IMG/VR virus record: IMGVR_UViG_3300036834_000231
Location: 1 to 64,000 of that record
From: a virus
Reading direction: 5' to 3' (one strand)
Length of the DNA: 64,000 nt
Below, piece by piece: positions 1-8,788 of this stretch (positions within the stretch are counted from its first letter, which is position 1; each line of letters begins with the position of its first letter). Both the position numbers and the translations under genes were made by a program. The notes under the pieces were generated by a model that saw only the letters and a list, made by a program, of their open reading frames with translations, ran no database searches and was not told where the DNA came from.

Positions 1-1
1 G

Positions 2-43
2 GCGGCGATCGCCGATCTCAAGAAGAACAACAAGCCCAATTAA
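2..43 (+). CDS. 3' end of an upstream gene (partial)
   Basis: The reading frame is already open at the left edge and ends at TAA 41-43 with residues AAIADLKKNNKPN. Only the last 13 codons are visible. By position it should be a tail gene such as a major tail protein or tail assembly protein, but that is inferred from synteny alone. Confidence 0.5.
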   Translation, partial: AAIADLKKNNKPN

Positions 44-59
44 CCAAAGAAGGAGCGTA

Positions 60-92
60 TGAAACCGAATAGGATTCGCAAGTGCATCTGAA
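60..92 (+). CDS. 10-codon minigene overlapping the next start
   Basis: ATG 60 follows a good AAGGAG Shine-Dalgarno (50-56) and reads MKPNRIRKCI before TGA 90-92, overlapping the GTG start of the next gene at 82. Tail assembly genes before a tape measure gene often use translational coupling or frameshifting. This minigene could be the coupling device, or just the unused start of a frameshifted gene. Confidence 0.3.
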
Positions 93-369
93 CGGCAACG
101 TGTATCGCGTTGCGCCGCTCAAAATGTCGCAGATAGAAAGCTACGTCCACCAACAGACGATGAACCCGGCGCAGATGGAAGAAACGAGTTGGGCCTGCAT
201 TCAGGCTTCGCTACGCAATGCGGCCGGCCCGGACGGAGCGGTTCCGTCCATCGAGGAATTGAAGAACGCTCTCGACTTGCAGGATTTCATGGAGCTGAAC
301 CAGGCGGTGCTCGCGGTGAGCGGCCTGGACGGATCGATGACCCCAGGCGCAACGAAGATATCACAGTAA
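82..369 (+). CDS. Putative tail assembly chaperone-like protein
   Basis: Encodes 95 residues starting at GTG 82; an in-frame stop at 70-72 rules out a longer form. It lies directly before the tape measure gene, where lambda-like phages carry the tail assembly chaperone (gpG/gpGT) that coats the tape measure. Helical segments (MSQIESYVHQ, SIEELKNALDLQDFMELNQAV) fit such a role, but I see no diagnostic motif. Its last codons and stop overlap a degenerate copy of the start-associated dyad (358-372). The function is inferred from position. Confidence 0.55.
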   Translation: MHLNGNVYRVAPLKMSQIESYVHQQTMNPAQMEETSWACIQASLRNAAGPDGAVPSIEELKNALDLQDFMELNQAVLAVSGLDGSMTPGATKISQ

Positions 370-372
370 TTT
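358..372. promoter_or_regulatory. Degenerate start-associated dyad before the tape measure gene
   Basis: ATATC acagt AATTT, two mismatches to ATATC-N5-GATAT. It spans the stop codon of the upstream gene and ends 17 bases before ATG 390. The 15777 copy shares ATATCACAGT.ATTTCCTAG. Confidence 0.5.
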
Positions 373-389
373 CCTAGCGGTACCGTCCG

Positions 390-3300
390 ATGCCCGAAGA
401 CAACACCATATTCGTACAGATCGTCGCCGATGGCGAGCCTGTGCAAGCGGCGATGAAGCAGATGCTCGCCGATGTAAAGGGTGCGCTGCAGACGCTAGAA
501 GCGGAAGCCAAGAAAACGAGCGCCGTTTTGACGGCCATGGCGCCGGGTGAGCCGCAGAGGGCGGCGTTTCGGGACTATGCCAATGTCGTCAAAGTCCAGA
601 TCGCCGACATCGAGAAGCAGCTAGACGACTACAACAACAAATGGGATGAACTGCGCAGCCGCATCGGGAGTTCTTTAGACGCCTTTGCCAAATATGAGCG
701 GGCGGCGACGACGGGCCGCGGTCCCTATCAGACGGAGGAAAAGACCTATCGGCCGGGGCAAATTTTGCCCAGAAAGGTCGTGACGGAAGCGCGCGAGGGG
801 TTGGCGGAGGCCCGCCAAGACTTGGAAATCGCCAAGCCGGAAATGGAGGCCTTGGCGGCGAGCGGCTTCGCTTTTCGCGAGAAGGTTTTGGCGACGGCCC
901 AAGCGCCCGGCCGGGCAGATATTGGGATAGGTTTACCCAAGGCGCTGCTAGGTCCTTCGAAGGAGGATAGGGCCAAGGAGGCGGAGGAAAGGGCCAAAGC
1001 CGCAGCCGAAGCAGCCGCGAAGGAAGAGGAGGAAAGTGCCGCCCGGGCAAAACGAGACGCTGAATTTTTTGCGAGCTATAAAGCGGCCAAAGAGAAGGCA
1101 GCGAGCCTGGAGCCTGCTCCCGTCGCAGCCCCCAGCGAAGCGGCCGCGCCACCGATTCCTCCAGTCGCTCCCCCTCCCCCCATTGCCGCAGCTCCACCGC
1201 CCACTCCGCCCACTCCGCCCGTCGTGGCGGCGGCTCCTCCCCCGCCGCCGCCCGACGATCCTCTCACTCGTCAACGTGAGAAGGTGGAACTGCTCAAGCG
1301 GAGCTATGCGGAAAAGAATGCCGACGTCCTGCGCTATTCCCAAGAAGAGGTCATTGCACAAAAAGCTACCGGCCAGTCGGTTGAAGAGCTAAAGCTTAAA
1401 CAAGAGCAACTGAACTATCAGACGAAGGAACAAGAGACCGTCGTCAGAGACCACGTCGCGAGTTTAAACGAGTTCATCGAGACCAACAAAAAGAAGGCCA
1501 CCTTTGGAGAACAGGCCGCCGGGATTGCCGACAAAGAGCGGCAACTTCTTTCGCAGCAAATTGAAAAGCGCGATCAGTTAAAAGTCCGGCAAGAGCAAAA
1601 CGCGCAGGCTCTCGAACGTGAGTTAGCGCTGCTCGGCAAGGAAGCGCATAGCGATGAGTTTGCGCGCACCATCGATCAGCGGGCGCAAATCGGCGCGGAA
1701 CTCGAAAAAGAACAAGCGCACTTGGGGTTGCTTGAGCGCTCCTATGCCTTGGCAGCGGAAGAAGACGCGCGCGCGACTGGCGAGAAGGTCACAGGCGAGG
1801 GGCAGAAACAATCGGCGGTCCGTCAAACAGCGGCCGTCGAAGCGGAAGCCACGAAAGCCGCGACCTCATCCGTCAGCGATCTGCAGCTCAAGGGAGCGCA
1901 GCTCGCCGCAGAACAACGCCAAGTAGCCCAAGACATTACGGCGGCGCAGCGCCAACAGGCGGCGGCCAGCAAGGCCAACGCCGATTCGGCGGGAGAATTG
2001 GGTGCAAAGCAACACGAGCTTCGCACCAGGATCTCCGAAACCGGCGCCTCGATCAAGCAATTGACGAGCGACTCGGAGGCCTGGCGGGAACGCGCGGCGG
2101 CCGGCGATGCGGATGCGGAGGGCCATCAGGCCAGAATCCAGCAGCGATTAGGAGAGTTGCACACCGCGCGGGCGAACGATCTGACTCAGCTCGATGAAGT
2201 CAGGAAGCAACTCGTAGCGAACAAAGCGGCGGAAGTCGAAGCGAACAACCCGGCGCCGGTCGACGCATTAATCCGTAAATACAACGAACTGACCGAGAAG
2301 CTTCGCCAGAACAAAGCTGAACTGGCGACGGCGACCACGCTCGCGCATATAGCCGGCGGTGCGCCTCCTCCGCCAACCGGCGGCGGCGGGGCTCCTCCTA
2401 CCAGCGGGGGCGGCGGCGGGGAAGAAGATGCGCTCTTGCGCCAACGCCAGGAGCTGACGGCGCTGAGAAAGCTACGCGCCGAACTCGCGAGCGAAAGCAA
2501 CCGCTATGCGACCGACGAACAAGTGGCAACCCGCGCCACCGGTCAGGCGGTGAATGAACTCCGGACGCAGCGCGAAGTTTTGCTCGCCGGCTACCGCGAT
2601 GCGGAACATTCCGTCAGGCAGCTCGCGGACGCTGCCTTCCAGATGGGCGCAAACGAGAAAGGAGCGGCTTCGGCGACAGTTGCCGGTCTCGAAGTAGCCA
2701 CTGAGCGTAGCAACCTATACAAAATTGCCGTTCAGAACATCGACCAGGCTCTGGCTGAGGAGCAAGCGCGCGAAGACGCGGCGGCGCACAAAGATCGCTA
2801 CGCCGAAGTCACTACGCAATTAAAGCAAGTCGACGCAAAGATCAAGGAGTCGACGCAAAACCTCGAGTTGATGGAGCGCACCGTCGCGGCCTTGGGGCAA
2901 GACAGCAAAACGAGCGCCGATGCCGCCATAGCTGGTGAAGCGGCCAAGCAATCTGCGGTGCGCGACACAACCGCGGCGCAGACGGATGGAGCGGCTACGG
3001 CGGCGGATGCGCAAACGGCCGGCGCGGCGCGCACCATGAGCGCGCTCGATGAAGAGCAGCTCAAGCTGTTCCTGCTCAGCCGCGAACAAGCTCGCGTGGG
3101 ACAGGAAGCGCGCCGGGTCGAACAGGAGCAGACGACCGCCCGCTCCGCAAGCGGCGAGCAGATCGAGGCCTTGCGGGCGAAGCAAGAGATCCTCAAGGCG
3201 CAGCTCGGCTCCGTCAGCCAGGAGTATAAAAAGCTCGCGGCGGACACCGCCCTTTGGAAGCAGGCTTCCGACCAAGGCTCGGCGAGCGCTAAGCAGAATG

Positions 3301-6300
3301 TCGACCAGTTGACCAGCAAGATGGAGGCGCTCCTTGCTAAAGAGGCCGAGTATCAAGCGGAACTCAAGCGCACTAACGAACTGCTCAAGGCAGAGGAAGC
3401 CGCTTTTGCCCAAGCCAATAACCCCGCGCAAATAGAGCCGCTGATAGCCCGTATTTCCGAACTGAACGCGCAGATCACCAAGACCAAGGAGCGCATCGGC
3501 GAATTGCAGCCGGTGACTGAGCAGATCGGTAGTAGCGCTGGCGCGGGGATGGGCAAAGCGCGCGTGTTGATGGCGGCTCTGACCGACCAAACCAACGCGG
3601 CGATTTACGGGTTTACGCGACTGATCGCGTCGATACCCGGTCTTGCCGCAGCGGTAGAAGCGGCCTTCGCCTTCGCCGCTCCGATTGCGGCCTACGAGAT
3701 TATTTCGAGCCTAGTCAGCGGCGTCTATAAGCTATATGAAAACTACGTTCTTTTGAAGCACGCCGAAGAGGAGACGGCGGCGGTATCGGATCGTTTGCAA
3801 AAAGCTTTTCGCACCGAATGGGAGCGCACCGAGGAACTCCTCGCCGCGCAAGCCGAGTACCGGGGAAACCTGGTCGAGGCGGCCAAGATTCGCTCCAATA
3901 TCGCAGCCACCAAACCGATCGATCTGCGTGATTTCCTCAAGCCAGAGGAAATCGATGAAAAATTCAAGGACCTGCCGAGACGCTTCCAGGACCAACTCAA
4001 AGAGGCCTTCCGGGTAGGGCCGGAAAAATTTGATTTGGTCGGACCTAATGTCGTCACCAAACTGAACGACTTCAAGAAAAATCTGGCCGATGTTCAAGTA
4101 GAGATTAAAAAGGCCACCGATGCCCAGACGGCGCTGGTAGCCTCGCAAAAGGAATTGTTCAAAGGCCAGGGTTCGAGCCGCGGCGAAGCTGCGGCAGCCG
4201 TGGGGATCCAGATTTATGAGCAAGAGCGCCTGCAGCGCCTGTATGAATTGCTGGCAAAGATTTACACCCAGGCCATTCAGGAGATTGCGCAGAAACGCGA
4301 TACCGATGCGGCGCAAGCCGTGGACGCAGCAGACAAGTTAGAGCAGGCGACGCTTCGCGAGCTGATTCGTGGCACTACCGAGAAAGTCGATGCGCTGAAA
4401 ACCCGCCACCAATACACGGTTGCGGCGGAAATAGCGCTCTGGCAGGATGTGCTCGCGCAGGCGGAAAAGGGCGGCGGCCGGCACACCGCGCTGTACGAAC
4501 AGGTCTACGGCAAACTGGCCGCGCTCGCGAAACGCGGCACGCGCGAGATCCTCGACGAGATGAAGCAGGCAGACCAACAAGCGTTGGCCGATCTCGAAGA
4601 GCAGCAGGAGCTCACGCTCGAACAAAAGAAGAAGTTTTTGGAATCGCGCAAATCACCCGAACCGGCGCCCCCGGTATTGGGAGCACATCGTCAACCAGGC
4701 GAAGCCGCGCCTGCGCCTCTGCCGATTGGGCCCGCAGGGCCTCCCGCAGCCCCGCTGCCGCCGAAGGCCCTGCAGTATCAAGGCCTGGTTGGTGAAGCAA
4801 CCGCCAAGTACGGTCTGCCGCCGAACCTGCTCAATAATCTGATCGGCGCCGAGAGCGGTTGGGATGAACATGCGCTCTCCCTGAGGGGTGCGCAGGGCTT
4901 GACGCAGTTGATGCCCGGAACTGCCGCCGAGCTAGGCGTGAATCCGCTCGATCCGAAAGGCGCAATCGAGGGCGGAGCGAAGTACCTGCATGATCGCTTC
5001 GTGGAGTTCGGCGATTGGACGAAGGCGCTCCAGGCTTACAATGCCGGCGCTGGCGCGGTGCGGGCGGCGGAGGCCCACCATACGCCGCTGCGTCCCGAAA
5101 CGCAGGATTATGTTGCTAAGATCAGCACCGGCACGACGGCGCTCGCCGGCACCGCAGCAGCGGTCAGTGCATTGACCGAAGCCACTCGCAAGCATAACGC
5201 GGAGCTTAAGCACCAGATCGGACTCGTTGACCAGCAGATCTATCGCCAGGAGGCCGAAAAGACTCTCGCCGGGCATCGGGAGCGGATCGAGGGAATCACC
5301 ACCGAAGAAGGGCGCCCGGATTACACCAAACAGCTCGACGCTTGGAAGGAGGTCTTAGCCCAGGCGCGCGCTTTGCGCGCTACCCAACCGGGTCTTGCCG
5401 AGCATCTCGAAACCGGCGCGGAGAAAGAGGTCGGCCGCCTCGCGCCCGAAGCCGACCGCCAACAGCAGCGGGAGAGGGTCGATGACGCGCGCCGAGCGTT
5501 CAAAGAGTACGACGCAGAAGAAAAGCGCTCGACCGCCAACGAACTGCTGTATTGGGAGACGATCGTCAAGCAGGCGAAGGCGGGCTCCCTCCTCTACAAC
5601 GTTGCGTTAGATGAAGTCGCCCAGTACACGAAGAAGTTGAATGACGAAAACTATCGGAACGGCCAGCAAGACCTCATCAATCAACACGAGATCGCGCAAG
5701 CAAAATTCGATATCCGCAGGGCCGAAATCGAGAGCGACTATGCCATGTCGGAGCAGACCTACCGCGATAAGGTTCACGAGCTTGAACGCATCAAGGCTCT
5801 CGACAAGGAACTCTTAAAAGAGGAGCAGGATTATTGGGACAAGCGCATTGCGTTCGCCCGATCACACGGGGAGGAGCGGGAAGAATCCAAGCTAGGGGCT
5901 GAAAAAACCGCTGCTGGGCGGCGCGCGAATGAAGTCCTTTTAAAGGACAACCTCAAGCTGACGGAGGAGATGGAGAAGCAGTGGCAAAAAGTTTTCAACT
6001 TTATCGACCAGCAATTTATCAGCGCCTTCAATAGTTGGCTCACCGGCCATCAGAAATTTTCGGCCGCCATGGTCAAGATGTGGAACCAGATTGTGCAGCA
6101 TGTCGAGGACGCTTTGTTGCAGTTGGTCCTGAAATTTGCCGAACACGAATTGAAAATCCTGCTGCAACACGTGTTAACGAACAAAGCCAAGACAGCGGAC
6201 GATGATATGACTGCGGCGACGTCCCTAGCGATTTCCAAAGAAAAGACTATAAAAGATATTTTCATGGACGCCAAAGGTGCGGCGGCTACGGCCTTTCGTC

Positions 6301-6662
6301 AAGCAATGAAATTGCCGCCCCCAATCAATTTCATCTTGGCTCCCATCTTGGCGGCCGCGGCTTTTGTGGGCGTCATGGCGTTTGCCGCCTTCGAAAAGGG
6401 CGGCATCGTCCCGAACACCGGCCTGGCGATGGTGCATGGCGGCGAAGGCGTGCTGCCGCAACCGCTGACGAGCATGCTCACGAGCGTCGCAACGAATTAC
6501 AACACGAACACGAGCACCGGCGGCAACTCGCATGTGCATGTGCACTATTCACCGACCATTCAAGGAGCGGGCGGCGGCGGGGATATGAGAATGATGTTGA
6601 GCCAGCACGCCGATCACATCGGGCGCATCGTGCAGCGGCAGTTGAAGACCTTCAATCGTTGA
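390..6662 (+). CDS. Tape measure protein with lytic transglycosylase domain
   Basis: A 2,090-residue protein that sets tail length and is ejected with the DNA. It is mostly Ala/Glu/Gln-rich coiled coil. Two proline/glycine linkers (about residues 254-290 and 655-681) each precede a similar block of about 360 residues (RQREKVELLKRSYAEKNADV against RQRQELTALRKLRAELASES), so it contains an internal duplication. Hydrophobic segments lie near 1073-1120 and near the C-terminus. An SLT transglycosylase domain lies at about residues 1465-1580: catalytic Glu in IGAESGW, then GLTQLMPGTA and LQAYNAGAG. This would cut peptidoglycan during DNA entry. The C-terminal EKGGIVPNTGLAMVHGGEGV is typical of tape measure proteins. 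Confidence 0.95.
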   Translation: MPEDNTIFVQIVADGEPVQAAMKQMLADVKGALQTLEAEAKKTSAVLTAMAPGEPQRAAFRDYANVVKVQIADIEKQLDDYNNKWDELRSRIGSSLDAFAKYERAATTGRGPYQTEEKTYRPGQILPRKVVTEAREGLAEARQDLEIAKPEMEALAASGFAFREKVLATAQAPGRADIGIGLPKALLGPSKEDRAKEAEERAKAAAEAAAKEEEESAARAKRDAEFFASYKAAKEKAASLEPAPVAAPSEAAAPPIPPVAPPPPIAAAPPPTPPTPPVVAAAPPPPPPDDPLTRQREKVELLKRSYAEKNADVLRYSQEEVIAQKATGQSVEELKLKQEQLNYQTKEQETVVRDHVASLNEFIETNKKKATFGEQAAGIADKERQLLSQQIEKRDQLKVRQEQNAQALERELALLGKEAHSDEFARTIDQRAQIGAELEKEQAHLGLLERSYALAAEEDARATGEKVTGEGQKQSAVRQTAAVEAEATKAATSSVSDLQLKGAQLAAEQRQVAQDITAAQRQQAAASKANADSAGELGAKQHELRTRISETGASIKQLTSDSEAWRERAAAGDADAEGHQARIQQRLGELHTARANDLTQLDEVRKQLVANKAAEVEANNPAPVDALIRKYNELTEKLRQNKAELATATTLAHIAGGAPPPPTGGGGAPPTSGGGGGEEDALLRQRQELTALRKLRAELASESNRYATDEQVATRATGQAVNELRTQREVLLAGYRDAEHSVRQLADAAFQMGANEKGAASATVAGLEVATERSNLYKIAVQNIDQALAEEQAREDAAAHKDRYAEVTTQLKQVDAKIKESTQNLELMERTVAALGQDSKTSADAAIAGEAAKQSAVRDTTAAQTDGAATAADAQTAGAARTMSALDEEQLKLFLLSREQARVGQEARRVEQEQTTARSASGEQIEALRAKQEILKAQLGSVSQEYKKLAADTALWKQASDQGSASAKQNVDQLTSKMEALLAKEAEYQAELKRTNELLKAEEAAFAQANNPAQIEPLIARISELNAQITKTKERIGELQPVTEQIGSSAGAGMGKARVLMAALTDQTNAAIYGFTRLIASIPGLAAAVEAAFAFAAPIAAYEIISSLVSGVYKLYENYVLLKHAEEETAAVSDRLQKAFRTEWERTEELLAAQAEYRGNLVEAAKIRSNIAATKPIDLRDFLKPEEIDEKFKDLPRRFQDQLKEAFRVGPEKFDLVGPNVVTKLNDFKKNLADVQVEIKKATDAQTALVASQKELFKGQGSSRGEAAAAVGIQIYEQERLQRLYELLAKIYTQAIQEIAQKRDTDAAQAVDAADKLEQATLRELIRGTTEKVDALKTRHQYTVAAEIALWQDVLAQAEKGGGRHTALYEQVYGKLAALAKRGTREILDEMKQADQQALADLEEQQELTLEQKKKFLESRKSPEPAPPVLGAHRQPGEAAPAPLPIGPAGPPAAPLPPKALQYQGLVGEATAKYGLPPNLLNNLIGAESGWDEHALSLRGAQGLTQLMPGTAAELGVNPLDPKGAIEGGAKYLHDRFVEFGDWTKALQAYNAGAGAVRAAEAHHTPLRPETQDYVAKISTGTTALAGTAAAVSALTEATRKHNAELKHQIGLVDQQIYRQEAEKTLAGHRERIEGITTEEGRPDYTKQLDAWKEVLAQARALRATQPGLAEHLETGAEKEVGRLAPEADRQQQRERVDDARRAFKEYDAEEKRSTANELLYWETIVKQAKAGSLLYNVALDEVAQYTKKLNDENYRNGQQDLINQHEIAQAKFDIRRAEIESDYAMSEQTYRDKVHELERIKALDKELLKEEQDYWDKRIAFARSHGEEREESKLGAEKTAAGRRANEVLLKDNLKLTEEMEKQWQKVFNFIDQQFISAFNSWLTGHQKFSAAMVKMWNQIVQHVEDALLQLVLKFAEHELKILLQHVLTNKAKTADDDMTAATSLAISKEKTIKDIFMDAKGAAATAFRQAMKLPPPINFILAPILAAAAFVGVMAFAAFEKGGIVPNTGLAMVHGGEGVLPQPLTSMLTSVATNYNTNTSTGGNSHVHVHYSPTIQGAGGGGDMRMMLSQHADHIGRIVQRQLKTFNR

Positions 6663-6665
6663 TTT

Positions 6666-7415
6666 ATGTCGAATGCGATCTATCCCAGCCTCATTCACGG
6701 CTTCACTTACACGTTCCTGAAGACGCCGGAATTCGCGACCATCGTGCAGAAGAGTCCGAACGGCTACGAGACGCGCATCGCGCAGATGCAGAATCCGCTC
6801 TGGCACTTTACGCTGGTGTATGACTATCTCTACGATCATTTCCCCTCGCAGAACAACACGATGCCGTATACGCCCTATACGGATTTGGCGACGCTCATGG
6901 GATTCTTTCTCGCGCGTCAAGGCCAGAACGATAGCTTCTTGTTTACCGATCCGACAGATTCTTCGGTTGGGCCCGCCATGCTCAGCGGCAGCCCGAATCT
7001 GCAAACCCAACTCCCGCTCGTCGCGGACTCCTCGGGCGTGTTCTATTCGCCGATCCAGCGCAATATAGGCGGGCTCTTCAAAGAAGACATCAGCGATTTG
7101 AACGGCCTGATCACCGTTTATGCGAATGGCGTCCTGCAGGCGATCACCACCAATTACACGATCGGCGGCCCGGGGCTCGCGCTGCCCGGCGCCTCCTATG
7201 CCGGCTTATATCTCAAATGGGTGGGGACTCCGACCGGGCCCATCACCGTGCAGTTCAATTTTTACTATCGAGTCCGGTTCGAAACCGATTCCCAAGATTT
7301 CGAGAACTGGATGGCGGGACTCTGGACCATCGGCGGCGGCGCGAGCAAAAGCGGCTCGGGCGTGGTCAAGCTAATGAGTTCCCGGCCAGGAGCGGCCCCG
7401 CTCATTCTTTTCTGA
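6666..7415 (+). CDS. Distal tail protein, DUF2460-like
   Basis: Encodes 249 residues, starting four bases after the tape measure stop. Sequence and position (tape measure, this gene, DUF2163-like, NlpC/P60, tail-tip protein) match the tail-tip cassette of gene transfer agents and related siphoviruses, whose first member is the DUF2460 protein. Visible features are an aromatic-rich N-terminus and a C-terminal beta-rich part with YRVRFETDSQDFENWM, similar to that family. It would form part of the baseplate hub. Confidence 0.8.
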   Translation: MSNAIYPSLIHGFTYTFLKTPEFATIVQKSPNGYETRIAQMQNPLWHFTLVYDYLYDHFPSQNNTMPYTPYTDLATLMGFFLARQGQNDSFLFTDPTDSSVGPAMLSGSPNLQTQLPLVADSSGVFYSPIQRNIGGLFKEDISDLNGLITVYANGVLQAITTNYTIGGPGLALPGASYAGLYLKWVGTPTGPITVQFNFYYRVRFETDSQDFENWMAGLWTIGGGASKSGSGVVKLMSSRPGAAPLILF

Positions 7416-7418
7416 TCC

Positions 7419-8342
7419 ATGCGCAAAGTGATAGGCGGCGACGGCTCGGACACGACGACGGCGACGGCCGCGTGGCTCGCGGGCGGCAACCAGTTTTTGA
7501 TGGCCAATCTGTACTTGATTGGCGAAGTCGGCGATCCGCTCGCGCTGTGGCTGACGGATTGGGAAGCGCCGCTGCTATGGTCCGCCTGGGGCACGTTCCA
7601 GCCGGCGGTTATCAAGCGAGGCTCGGTCGCGAGCAAGATCGGCCTAGCGGTCGATTCGCTCGACATCACCTGGTCGCCCAAGGCGGCTTCCCTGACCTCG
7701 AGCGTCAAGACGGCGAATCCTTATCAGCTCGGGCAGATGGGAATTTACGACAACTGGAAGGTGCGCATTTGGACGGTCTACATGCCGACCGCTGGGGACG
7801 CGAATACCTTCGGCGCGAGTGAGCTATTCGGCGGGAGAGTCGCGGACACGACCATCGAGCGGGGCGACATCCAATTCAAGGTCAACAGCTTTTTGGACGT
7901 GGTGAATCAGAATGTGCCGACCAATGTGATCGAACTGTTGAATACGGCTGCCTCGTATGCCGGGGCTACGCCGCCGCCTGGTTTCAACCATATCCCGCAG
8001 TTCAATGTAGTCACCGGCAACTCGACAACGACTATTGAAGGGGATTGCACCAATCTAGGCCCTCATCAGGTCTTTTCGACCAATGCGTTTCAGCATGGCT
8101 ACATGGTTTTCAACAACGGACCTTTTGCAACGCTCGCGGGCGTTTGGAGCGCCATTCAACAGAATGTGAGCGTAACCATCGGCGGGATAAACTACAACCA
8201 GTTCCTGCTCTATGCGCCGCTGCCCTGGGCGCCTACTCCCGGATCGGACACCTTTTACGTCAGCGGCGCTTCGCCGATCAATCAAGCGGACGGCACGTAT
8301 TTTGGCTTTCCCTACGTGCCGAATCCGGAGGCGGCTGTATGA
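7419..8342 (+). CDS. Tail-tip protein, DUF2163 / BR0599-like
   Basis: Encodes 307 residues, three bases after the DUF2460-like gene. In the conserved tail-tip cassette this slot is a DUF2163-family protein. The sequence is beta-rich with a repeated GDIQFKVNSFLDVVNQNVPTN-type block typical of the N-terminal half of that family. Its stop overlaps the next start by four bases (ATGA), which suggests translational coupling. Confidence 0.75.
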   Translation: MRKVIGGDGSDTTTATAAWLAGGNQFLMANLYLIGEVGDPLALWLTDWEAPLLWSAWGTFQPAVIKRGSVASKIGLAVDSLDITWSPKAASLTSSVKTANPYQLGQMGIYDNWKVRIWTVYMPTAGDANTFGASELFGGRVADTTIERGDIQFKVNSFLDVVNQNVPTNVIELLNTAASYAGATPPPGFNHIPQFNVVTGNSTTTIEGDCTNLGPHQVFSTNAFQHGYMVFNNGPFATLAGVWSAIQQNVSVTIGGINYNQFLLYAPLPWAPTPGSDTFYVSGASPINQADGTYFGFPYVPNPEAAV

Positions 8343-8788
8343 CGCGGCAAGAGTTGGTCGCCGAGGCGCGTAGCTGGATTGGGACCAAGTATGTGCACGG
8401 CGCGCGGGTAAAGGGAGGCGGCGTCGATTGCGCCTCTTTCATTGCCGAAGTCTTGATCGCCGCGGGTTTGGCCGATCGCGAGGACCTCGGGGTTTATTCG
8501 CATGATTGGTTCCATCACAGCCAGGACGAAAAATACATGCTGCGCCTGGTGCGTCATGCGCCGCTGACGCTCGAGGCGGTGGCCTATCGGTCGCTCGCGG
8601 TCAAGCCGGGGAATATCGTGCTCACCAAGGCCGCGCGGAGCAAGCTATACAACCACGGCGGGGTCATCACCGGCTGGCCGCTCGTGGTGCATGCCACGCT
8701 GCCCGAGGTCGCAGAAGTCGATGCGAGCCGTGATCCCATGTGGGCTTTTCAGCAAATCGCTATTTTTGATCCATTTGCAAAATCATGA
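8339..8788 (+). CDS. NlpC/P60 family tail peptidase
   Basis: Encodes 149 residues. ATG 8339 is chosen because it gives the ATGA overlap with the gene before and starts the domain correctly. The catalytic Cys is in GGGVDCASFIAEV and the His in NHGGVITG, as in NlpC/P60 cysteine peptidases that cut peptide cross-links in murein. In tail-tip cassettes this protein helps the tail pass the cell wall. The stop again overlaps the next gene's ATG. Confidence 0.85.
   Translation: MTRQELVAEARSWIGTKYVHGARVKGGGVDCASFIAEVLIAAGLADREDLGVYSHDWFHHSQDEKYMLRLVRHAPLTLEAVAYRSLAVKPGNIVLTKAARSKLYNHGGVITGWPLVVHATLPEVAEVDASRDPMWAFQQIAIFDPFAKS

Noticed and set aside
189-377. Plus ORF ending in DITVIS inside the first gene
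   Set aside because: It is a shadow frame; the tail comes from the dyad being translated.
948-3590. Long antisense and alternate-frame ORFs across the tape measure gene
   Set aside because: They arise from the Ala/Glu/Gln-rich codon pattern of the real gene, lack ribosome sites and show low-complexity translations.
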